From Deltaproteobacteria bacterium (GTDB lineage Bacteria > Desulfobacterota > Desulfobaccia > Desulfobaccales > 0-14-0-80-60-11), in NCBI GenBank assembly GCA_019308625.1, contig JAFDHU010000115.1, forward strand, positions 1 to 10,276: a stretch of 10,276 nt of DNA, given 5' to 3'. Position numbers and translations under genes: made by a program. The stretch's first letter is position 1; every line of letters begins with the position of its first letter. Positions 1-5,794 of the stretch are shown here, piece after piece. Under the pieces are notes generated by a model. It was not told the origin of the DNA. It searched no databases and saw only the letters and a program-made list of their open reading frames with translations.

Positions 1-146
1 TAGAAGCCGCAGGAGGGGCAGGCGTGGTGGGGCAGGCGGGGTTCCTGGCATTTAGGGCAGGTGGTAAGGTTCGGCAGGGTCAACCGGTAGTGGGACCGCC
101 GCTTGTTCCGACGGGAAATGGAATGCCGACGTTTTGGTAAGGCCAC
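1..146 (-). CDS. rpmF: 50S ribosomal protein L32 (3' end beyond window)
   Basis: Structural protein of the large ribosomal subunit. Translating the minus strand from GTG at 146-144 gives 49 residues that begin MALPKRRHSISRRNKRRSHY, the basic N-terminus typical of L32. A zinc-ribbon follows, with CxxC pairs at Cys30/Cys33 and Cys43/Cys46. The frame runs off the left edge within the codon after GFY; L32 is usually about 55-60 aa, so only a few residues are missing. The GTG start is supported by AAGGAG seven bases upstream. That Shine-Dalgarno overlaps the stop codon of yceD, only 10 bp away, so the two genes are almost certainly co-transcribed and probably translationally coupled. In many bacteria plsX and fab genes follow this pair, but they would lie outside the window. 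Confidence 0.95.
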   Translation of the reverse strand, partial: MALPKRRHSISRRNKRRSHYRLTLPNLTTCPKCQEPRLPHHACPSCGF

Positions 147-156
147 GTGCGTCTCC

Positions 157-702
157 TTATTTCTTCAATTTTTCCAGGGCCGCGGCCAGAGGGGACAGAG
201 GCCGTTCCTCCGGGCAGCGGCAGGGTTCATGATTGAGGTCGGCGCCGCAGCGGGGGCAGATACCCCGGCAGCTCTCAGCGCACAGAGGTTTCAACGGCAT
301 CATCAGCAGGATTTGCTCCCGCAGATACTTTTCCAGGTCCACCACGTCTCCCTGGTAAAAGTCCAGGTCCAGTTCCTCGGCGGTCAGTTCTTCTTCAGGG
401 ACCACCGGCTCAGGTCCGGGTTCCAGGAGCAGATCAAAGTCCGTCTCCACCCGGGCATCATAGGCTGCCAGGCAGCGGCTGCAGCTCAAGGCCAAGGTTC
501 CTTCCAGATGCCCGTGCAGGAAGATTTCCCGGCCGTGTCTTTCCATGTGCACAGTGCCGGATATGGCTCCCGGTCCGGCAAAATCCAGGTTGGGGACTTC
601 CTCCTGCCAGGTCTGGAACCAATCCTCCCCCAGCTCGGGGGACAGGTCCAGACCGTCTTCAGTAATGGTGGCGATATTAATTTTCCAGGGTGATTCTTTC
701 AT
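157..702 (-). CDS. yceD: YceD/DUF177 family protein
   Basis: The 181-aa product matches the DUF177 family, named for E. coli YceD, which is linked to 23S rRNA accumulation and almost always sits directly upstream of rpmF, as here. Visible features are a CSRC pair at residues 74-77 in the central beta-rich part, an acidic stretch at about 100-125, and a C-terminal Cys cluster (Cys141, 145, 149, 152, 161, 163). The core of that cluster, KPLCAESCRGICPRCGADLN, is the family signature and may bind zinc. The start is ATG at 702-700; its Shine-Dalgarno is weak (GAG about 7-9 bases upstream). Transcription probably starts from the promoter at 750-777. Family membership is firm from the motifs; the molecular function of the family is less settled. 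Confidence 0.93.
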   Translation of the reverse strand: MKESPWKINIATITEDGLDLSPELGEDWFQTWQEEVPNLDFAGPGAISGTVHMERHGREIFLHGHLEGTLALSCSRCLAAYDARVETDFDLLLEPGPEPVVPEEELTAEELDLDFYQGDVVDLEKYLREQILLMMPLKPLCAESCRGICPRCGADLNHEPCRCPEERPLSPLAAALEKLKK

Positions 703-749
703 GGCGATCTCGGGGGGTGCTCAAAATGAGCGCTATTTACGAAACCTTA

Positions 750-777
750 ACTATAAATTAGTATACCAAAGAGTCAA
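750..777 (-). promoter_or_regulatory. sigma70-type promoter for yceD-rpmF
   Basis: Read on the minus strand there is a -35 box TTGACT (777-772), a 16-bp spacer and a -10 box TATAGT (755-750). Each box matches the consensus at 5 of 6 positions. Transcription would start near 743, leaving a leader of about 40 nt before the yceD ATG at 702. The leader contains a small inverted repeat, GCTCA-aaa-TGAGC (719-731), of unknown meaning. Confidence 0.7.
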
Positions 778-910
778 GAGGATAAACACCTGCTAGGGAA
801 AAATGGCGGCTTGAGGGAATGGACTCGGGAAAGGGTCATGATTGAAAGGGCAGGGGTTTTGCAGGCTCCGATGTCCCTCCACACCGCTTTCCTGGCATGG
901 TTTATTGTTA

Positions 911-939
911 TTGCTTCTCAATAAAAATTGAGATACAAA
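911..939 (+). promoter_or_regulatory. candidate feoB promoter with overlapping palindromic operator
   Basis: A perfect inverted repeat TCTCAAT-aaaa-ATTGAGA lies at 916-933. Skipping two mismatched bases on each side, the symmetry resumes as TTG (911-913) and CAA (936-938). It almost fills the 17-bp gap between a possible -35 (TTGCTT, 911-916) and a possible -10 (TACAAA, 934-939), both only moderate matches. A repressor bound here would block RNA polymerase. The position, 50-70 bp before feoB, suggests metal-dependent control (Fur- or DtxR-like), but the arms are not the classic Fur box, so the regulator is not identified. Confidence 0.45.
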
Positions 940-988
940 TGGCTGGCACCCCCGGGCGGGAACCAGCTCAGCGCGGAGCAGGCTCTCC

Positions 989-2914
989 ATGATAATTGCT
1001 TTCATCGGCCAGCCCAATTGCGGCAAGAGCACCATTTTCAACTACTTCAGCGGCTATAAAGCAGCCATCTCCAACTTCCCGGGCACCACCGTGAAGTATC
1101 ACATCAGCCGGGTGGTGCTGGCCGGGGAGGAACTGACCTGCGTGGATCTGCCCGGGGTTTACTCCCTTACCTCCAGCGACCAGGCCGAGCTGGAAGCCAG
1201 AAACTATCTGCTGCAAAAAGAGGCCGATGTCATTGTCAATGTCATAGACGCCTCGCTGCTTTCTCGCAGCCTGGAGCTCACTTTGGAACTCATGAGTCTG
1301 GAGCGCCCCATGGTGGTGGCCCTGAACATGATGGATGAAGCGGCCCGCAAGGGCATCCGCCTGCAGCCCACCAAGCTTTCCTGGCTGCTGGGGGTGCCGG
1401 TGGTGCCCACGGTAGCGGCTCAGGGCAAGGGCCTCACCGAGCTCCTGGAAACCGCGGTGGAGGCCGGCCGGGTCCGGGTCCGGCCGGTGCAGGTGGTTTT
1501 CAGCCGGGACGTGGAGGAAGAGATCGCCGAGCTCAGCGACCACCTGGATCCCAAGCTGGCTGAGGACCTGCGGCTCCCCTGGCGCTTCTTCCTGGTCAAG
1601 CTCCTGGAGGACGACCCTTATCTTATGCAGGAAGTGGAGCGCCGGGACGCCGACCTTCTGCCCATTGTCAAAAATTATCAGAAAATCCTTTCCCAAAGCC
1701 ACGGGCGGCCGCCGGAGATTGTGATCTCTTCCGAGCGCCATGCCTTGGCAGTAAATCTGTTTGAGCAGGTGGCCCGGGTGACCCCGGCTGAGAAACCCAC
1801 TTGGCGGGACCGCCTGGACCGCATCGCCACCCATAAAATCTGGGGCTATGTCCTGTTGCTGCTGGTGCTGGGCCTTTTTTTCCAGGCGGTGTTTCGGTTG
1901 GGGCAATATCCGGAGGAATTCTTTCTGTCCTACCTGGATTTAGTCCTGCAACTCACCCGAGAGTGGCTGGGGCCCGAAAGCCTGGCTTATCACCTGATAG
2001 GCGAGGGCCTGTTCATGGGCATCTTTGGCGGCGTGGCCATCGTGCTGCCTTATTTGCTGCCCTTCCTGCTGGGTCTGGCGCTGCTGGAGGACAGCGGCTA
2101 TCTGCCTCGAGTGGCCTTTCTCATGGACAACCTCATGCACGCCCTGGGGCTGCACGGCAAGTCCATCATCCCCTTCATCCTGGGCTATGGCTGCAGCGTG
2201 CCGGCGGTCATGGCCACCCGGATTCTGGAATCGCCCCGGGACCGCCTGGTGGTGGCCATGTTGGCGGTGCTCATTCCCTGTTCGGCCCGCTCAGTCATCA
2301 TCTTCGCCCTGGTGGCCTATGCCATCGGGCCCTATTGGGCCCTGGGGGTGTACATCTTCAACCTCCTGGTCATCGCCATCCTGGGGCGCCTGTCCACCCT
2401 GCTCCTCCGGGAGGTCTCCCCCGGCCTGGTGATGGAAATCCCGGAGTACCGCCTGCCCACCTGGGGCAACGTCTGCCGCAAGTCCTGGCTCAGCCTGAAG
2501 GACTTTATTGTGGTGGCTTGGCCCATCCTCATCATCGGCAGCATGGTCCTGAGTTTGCTGAAATTCTATGGGTTCGAGCAGGGCGTCAACCAGGTGCTGA
2601 GCCCCCTGACCGGGCTTTTGGGCCTGCCCGCGGCGGTGGGCACCACCTTGATTTTCGGCATTCTTCGGAAGGAGCTTTCCCTCATCATGCTGCATGAAGC
2701 CCTGGGCACCACCGACCTTACCACGGTGCTCACCCCCACCCAGCTCCTTACCTTCACCATTTTTGTGTTGTTCTACATTCCCTGCGCCGCCACCATCGCG
2801 GCTCTCAGCCGGGAAGTGGGCTGGAAGGGCGCCGCGGTGGCCGTGGCCGCCTCCCTGGCCTTGGCCTTGGGCCTGGGCCTGCTTACCAGAGTCGCTGGCG
2901 CGATATGGTTCTGA
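989..2914 (+). CDS. feoB: ferrous iron transport protein B (FeoB)
   Basis: Inner-membrane Fe(II) uptake protein with an N-terminal cytosolic GTPase. G-protein motifs are clear: G1 GQPNCGKST (7-15), a G2 threonine in PGTTV (31-35), G3 DLPG (53-56), G4 NMMD (113-116), and a G5-like TVAAQGKGL (141-149). A helical linker (about 170-265) corresponds to the GDI-like domain. The membrane part (about 283-641) carries the two gate regions: GYGCSVPAVMATR (399-411) with IPCSAR (429-434), and FGILRKELSL (556-565) with IPCAATIAAL (597-606). At 641 aa it is shorter than the E. coli protein (about 770 aa) and lacks a Cys-rich C-terminal extension. No feoA or feoC lies beside it. ATG 989 has GGAG ten bases upstream. 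It may instead move another divalent metal, but FeoB is the best call. Confidence 0.93.
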   Translation: MIIAFIGQPNCGKSTIFNYFSGYKAAISNFPGTTVKYHISRVVLAGEELTCVDLPGVYSLTSSDQAELEARNYLLQKEADVIVNVIDASLLSRSLELTLELMSLERPMVVALNMMDEAARKGIRLQPTKLSWLLGVPVVPTVAAQGKGLTELLETAVEAGRVRVRPVQVVFSRDVEEEIAELSDHLDPKLAEDLRLPWRFFLVKLLEDDPYLMQEVERRDADLLPIVKNYQKILSQSHGRPPEIVISSERHALAVNLFEQVARVTPAEKPTWRDRLDRIATHKIWGYVLLLLVLGLFFQAVFRLGQYPEEFFLSYLDLVLQLTREWLGPESLAYHLIGEGLFMGIFGGVAIVLPYLLPFLLGLALLEDSGYLPRVAFLMDNLMHALGLHGKSIIPFILGYGCSVPAVMATRILESPRDRLVVAMLAVLIPCSARSVIIFALVAYAIGPYWALGVYIFNLLVIAILGRLSTLLLREVSPGLVMEIPEYRLPTWGNVCRKSWLSLKDFIVVAWPILIIGSMVLSLLKFYGFEQGVNQVLSPLTGLLGLPAAVGTTLIFGILRKELSLIMLHEALGTTDLTTVLTPTQLLTFTIFVLFYIPCAATIAALSREVGWKGAAVAVAASLALALGLGLLTRVAGAIWF

Positions 2915-2937
2915 AAAAAAAAGCAGGGGAGGCCCCC
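2914..2937 (-). terminator. possible rho-independent terminator of the histidine kinase gene
   Basis: On the minus strand a short pure-GC stem, GGGG-gcct-CCCC (2937-2926), is followed after TGC by nine T residues (2922-2914). It lies about 115 bp past the stop of the minus-strand kinase gene and overlaps the stop codon of the convergent feoB. The stem is only 4 bp, so this is tentative. Another compact hairpin, GCCCC-gag-GGGGC, sits at 3000-3012 without a T tract. Confidence 0.4.
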
Positions 2938-3052
2938 AATCAGACAAGGCCAGCCGCGCTCCCGCCTTCGGAGCAAAACTGTTTAACCCCGGTAGTCTCG
3001 CCCCGAGGGGGCTATCGGACGCCTGGATGTCCTGACCGGAAACAGGGGTTTA

Positions 3053-4123
3053 TCAGTCAGCCGGAAGTTCCTTCGGCAGGGTGAAAAAGATGGTGGTACC
3101 TCTGCCGGGTTCGCTTTCCACCCACAGGCGGCCTTGGTGGGCCTCCACAATGCGCTTAACGATGGCCAGGCCCAGTCCCAGACCCTTTTCCCCTTCCGCG
3201 CCTTTGCCCCGGTAAAAAAGTTCAAACAGGTGGGGCAAATCCCGAGGGGAGATGCCCGGCCCCTGATCCCTCACGGCAAACTCCACTTTCTCTCCCCGGT
3301 CCCGCACCTGAAGGGTTACAAGGCTTTGCCGGGGGGAATACTTGATGGCGTTCTCCAACAGATTTGCCAAGGCCCGGTGGAAAAGCAGCGGGTCGGCCTG
3401 CAGCACAAGGATTTCCCGAGGAAATTCTGTCTGAATGGCGATCTCCTTGGCCTCCGCCATAGGGGTCACCCGCTCGATCACTTCCTGACAGGCCTGCTCC
3501 GCCTGCAGAGCACTGGGCACCGGGGTAATGATATGCAGGTCCAGCCGGGAATAATCCAGAAAATTGGTAATCAGCTTCTCCAGTTGCTGGAGTTCCCGGT
3601 GGATTGTTTCCAGGTAAGCCCGCTGCTCTTCGCTGAGTTGGCCCACTTTGCCCCGGAGAAGGCGACTAAGCAGACCGGCCATCCCCACCACCGGGGCCTT
3701 GAGGTCATGGGCGAACATGCTCACCAACTGGTGCCGCTCATTTTCCAGGTGCTTGAGGGGGGCGAGGTCTCGAAAGGTCTCCACTCCCCCCAGCAGGTTC
3801 CCCTGATCGTCCCGCAGGGCCGACGCCGACAAAGTGACCTCAATTTTTTCCCCCAGGCGGTTGTTGAGCACCGCTTCCCGGGAGACGGTCTCCCCGGTGC
3901 TCATGGCCATCTTCAAGGGACACTCCCGGCCGCACATGCTGCTCCGCAGCACATCGCCGCAAAAAAGCCCTATGGCCTCCTCCCGGGAGAAGCCGGTAAG
4001 TCTTTCCCCGGCCCGGTTGAGGTCGGTGATGTGCATCTTGCCGTCCACCGTGATCACACCATCGGCTATGCTTTGGATGATAAAGTGGGACCACTCGGCC
4101 GAATCCGGGTGTTTGGGGGACAT
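3053..4123 (-). CDS. soluble PAS-domain sensor histidine kinase
   Basis: Two-component sensor kinase, 356 aa from ATG 4123 (residue numbers from that start). A PAS domain spans about 12-122, followed by a HisKA dimerization/phosphoacceptor domain with FAHDLKAP (phospho-acceptor His139). The HATPase domain has an N-box NLLENAIKYSP (Asn254, Asn258), G1 DQGPG (286-290), an F-box region LFELFYRGKG and G2 GLGLGL (314-319). All catalytic motifs are intact. There is no membrane segment or signal peptide, so it should be cytosolic. The PAS domain has Cys55, Cys64 and Cys68 in the pattern C-x8-C-x3-CPL, possibly for redox, metal or cluster sensing. An upstream in-frame GTG (4132) would add three residues, but ATG 4123 is favoured by AAGGTG six bases before it. 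No response regulator is adjacent, so the partner is unknown. Confidence 0.92.
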   Translation of the reverse strand: MSPKHPDSAEWSHFIIQSIADGVITVDGKMHITDLNRAGERLTGFSREEAIGLFCGDVLRSSMCGRECPLKMAMSTGETVSREAVLNNRLGEKIEVTLSASALRDDQGNLLGGVETFRDLAPLKHLENERHQLVSMFAHDLKAPVVGMAGLLSRLLRGKVGQLSEEQRAYLETIHRELQQLEKLITNFLDYSRLDLHIITPVPSALQAEQACQEVIERVTPMAEAKEIAIQTEFPREILVLQADPLLFHRALANLLENAIKYSPRQSLVTLQVRDRGEKVEFAVRDQGPGISPRDLPHLFELFYRGKGAEGEKGLGLGLAIVKRIVEAHQGRLWVESEPGRGTTIFFTLPKELPAD

Positions 4124-4353
4124 CTCAGGCACCTTGTCTAAAGAACGCCGGGCAGTCAGGAAGCCACCCAGGGTCGCAAAAGATGAGTGGAATTCGGACT
4201 TAAGAGCCCAGCGGTTGGCTCCTCCATTAAACCCTGCGAATAACCAGTTCAGGATGGAAGGTCAGGTATAGGGGCGGCAGCCACCTGCTTTTTCTGGTAT
4301 CTCCTCCTATCATTTCCATGCTTTCATGGCAAACCATTATTCCGGCACAAGGA

Positions 4354-4372
4354 GCCCCAGCCAACCTGGGGC
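4354..4372 (-). terminator. hairpin downstream of the zinc-ribbon pseudogene
   Basis: A perfect 7-bp inverted repeat, GCCCCAG-ccaac-CTGGGGC, lies 30 bp beyond the stop of the minus-strand zinc-ribbon reading frame. It has the position of a terminator, but only TCCTTG follows it on the minus strand, not a proper T run. It may be a weak terminator or an RNA 3' stabilizing hairpin. Confidence 0.4.
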
Positions 4373-4401
4373 CACCATTGCCGGTCGCTGAGTCATCCGG
4401 C

Positions 4402-4598
4402 TCACAGGCGGGGATCAATACGTCCAGGGCCGCCGCATTCCGGGGTGTAGCAGGTGATATTGAGGAAGTCGGTCTTCTGATGGCAACTGGGACACTCCTC
4501 CGGCGGCACCGCCAGTAGGTCAGGTTGCATCGTGGACAAATGTCCCCTTCAAACCGCCCTGAGGCCGTATAACCGCACAGGGCACACTGCATGGTCAT
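4402..4598 (-). pseudogene. frameshifted small rubredoxin-like zinc-ribbon protein
   Basis: The first frame, from ATG 4598, encodes MTMQCALCGYTASGRFEGD, then ICPRCNLTYWR, giving CxxC pairs CALC and CPRC. It has good Shine-Dalgarno sequences: AGGAG for ATG 4598, and GAGGTG for an alternative in-frame ATG at 4619. Around 4507-4517 coherent coding moves to the -1 frame, which reads VPPEECPSCHQKTDFLN, then ITCYTPECGGPGRIDPRL, and stops with TGA at 4404-4402. The second half carries a CPSC pair and a Cys-rich tail I recognise from small rubredoxin-like proteins of deltaproteobacteria. The unshifted frame runs on as Arg/Pro-rich sequence to 4227 with no family character. The best reading is a single gene of about 65-80 codons broken by a small deletion, possibly between GGCGGTGCC-like repeats. 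Programmed frameshifting or sequence error are alternatives; I see no slippery heptamer. Confidence 0.6.
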
Positions 4599-4619
4599 TT
4601 CCTTCTCCTGGGAAGTCAT

Positions 4620-4929
4620 TTCTTTCACCTCGCTGGGGCCAGCCGCCAGCAAACCAGCCGCCGGCCGGATTTTTTGTTCTTTACCAAAAGGTAAGGCCCC
4701 TGGTCCAGGTTTCAAGTAGAATCCGCCAGCAGGCTGGCAGGGTTGAGGCAAAAAATCTCCCATCGATTTTTAGGCCGCTTACCAAGCAAAACGGGTCATT
4801 CTTCCACCTTGGTCTGGGACAGCCCGGTTCAATGTCGTAATTACTCCCTGAAGAGGGTTTGTTGCCTTCCTTCCCGGGGTTTGGAGTCCCCCCTCTCCGG
4901 ACGGATAAGAGTGGGAAAAGAGGCTTGGC
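4620..4929. other. noncoding stretch with several short inverted repeats
   Basis: No convincing gene is visible between the zinc-ribbon start and the muramidase-like gene. It contains several small symmetric elements: TTACC-aaaa-GGTAA (4681-4694), GCCAGC-ag-GCTGGC (4725-4738) and AAAAATC-tcccatc-GATTTTT (4751-4771). These could be operators for either flanking divergent gene or parts of RNA structure, but I cannot assign a function. No promoter stands out. The 278 bp on the other side of the pseudogene (4124-4401) hold only the hairpin at 4354-4372. Confidence 0.4.
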
Positions 4930-5745
4930 ATGCCGAAGATCAGGTTTTCCGCCCGGCTGGCTATGGAATACCGCCGCCTGTTTGCCACCTGCGTGATTGA
5001 TGAGGCCCGTCTGGCCGAAGTGGAGGAGATCCTGGAGAAAATCGCCCAGCACCGCCGCCGCTATCTGCAGGTGGCCGAGCCGCTTTCCTTGCCCTGGCAT
5101 TTTGTGGCCCTGGTGCATCACATGGAAGCTTCCCTGGATTTTTCCCGACACCTGCACAACGGGGATCCCCTCACTGCCAGAACAGTGCGCCATCCCGCTG
5201 GCCGCCCCAAAACCGGTCACCCCCCCTTCACCTGGGAGGAAAGCGCCGCCGATGCCCTGCGCTGCCGGAGGCTGACCACCTGGAAGGACTGGTCCCTGCC
5301 GGGCACATTATACAAATTGGAGGAATACAACGGCTGGGGCTACCGCCTCTATCACCCCCACGTCCTGTCACCTTACCTCTGGAGCGGCTCCAACCATTAT
5401 CGCCGCGGCAAATATACCGCCGACGGCGTCTGGTCGGAGACCGCGGTCTCCCGACAGATCGGGGCCGCGGTGCTGCTGCGGCGCATGGCTGAAAAAGGCC
5501 TGGTTGACTTCCCGAAGGAATTGAGCCCTAAAGACGCGCCGGAACGCCCGCTGCTGGTTTACTCCATGACCGAGTGGTCCGCCTATGCCGAGGAGCTGCA
5601 GAGATTCCTCAACCGGTTTCCCGGCATTTACCTGCGGGTAGACGGCTTTCCCGGAAGGAAAACTTCTGCGGCCTTCCGGAAAGTCACCGGCTTCTACCTT
5701 ATGGGAGACCCGAGAGGGCAGGGGGGGCCGGGCCGCGGGTATTAA
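4930..5745 (+). CDS. muramidase/endolysin-like protein with peptidoglycan-binding domain
   Basis: A 271-aa protein of two parts. Residues about 50-195 carry conserved blocks, WHFVALVHHMEASLDFSRHL (56-75) running into HNGDPLTART, then LEEYNGWGYR (130-139), SPYLWSGSNHYRRGKYTADG (147-166) and a VSRQIGAAVLLRR tail. I recognise these from proteins usually annotated as lysozyme-like or peptidoglycan-binding. Glu66 within HHMEAS is the obvious candidate catalytic acid. Residues about 215-260 (EELQRFLNRFPGIYLRVDGF, then TSAAFRKVTGFYLMGDPR) resemble a PG_binding_1 domain. There is no signal peptide or membrane segment, so export would need a holin or another route; no holin is adjacent. ATG 4930 is preceded by AAGAGG at a 6-base spacing. 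The last residues after GDPRG are low-complexity and cross a run of seven G (5721-5727), so the exact C-terminus is less secure. Cleavage of peptidoglycan is inferred, not shown. Confidence 0.75.
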   Translation: MPKIRFSARLAMEYRRLFATCVIDEARLAEVEEILEKIAQHRRRYLQVAEPLSLPWHFVALVHHMEASLDFSRHLHNGDPLTARTVRHPAGRPKTGHPPFTWEESAADALRCRRLTTWKDWSLPGTLYKLEEYNGWGYRLYHPHVLSPYLWSGSNHYRRGKYTADGVWSETAVSRQIGAAVLLRRMAEKGLVDFPKELSPKDAPERPLLVYSMTEWSAYAEELQRFLNRFPGIYLRVDGFPGRKTSAAFRKVTGFYLMGDPRGQGGPGRGY

Positions 5746-5757
5746 ATCTTGTTACTG

Positions 5758-5778
5758 AGGCCGGAAAATAGGCGGCCT
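5758..5778. terminator. hairpin between convergent genes
   Basis: An inverted repeat AGGCCG (5758-5763) and CGGCCT (5773-5778) with a 9-nt loop sits in the 49-bp gap between the convergent muramidase-like gene and waaA. Its position suits a shared bidirectional terminator, but neither strand has an adjacent T run (TTTTT comes about 30 bases later on the plus strand), so support is weak. Confidence 0.3.
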
Positions 5779-5794
5779 GGCAGGCTACTTCAAG

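Noticed and set aside
838..924. 28-codon open frame upstream of feoB (MIERAGVLQAPMSL, then a hydrophobic end)
   Set aside because: The GGG-rich stretch is too close to the ATG for a normal ribosome-binding site, the frame runs into the proposed feoB operator, and nothing suggests selection on the peptide.
968..1906. Long minus-strand open frame opposite feoB
   Set aside because: Antisense shadow of the FeoB GTPase domain; the product is Gln/His/Gly-rich without motifs.
3134..4141. Long plus-strand open frame opposite the histidine kinase
   Set aside because: It is the antisense shadow of a gene with complete kinase motifs; its protein is His/Gln/Pro-rich with no family character. GC-rich codon use makes such shadows common here.
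4227..4763. 178-aa minus-strand open frame over the zinc-ribbon region as one intact protein
   Set aside because: Only a short central part looks like real protein. The N-terminal extension lacks a ribosome-binding site and the sequence past CNLTYWR is Arg/Pro-rich, while the alternative frame carries the true Cys-rich continuation.
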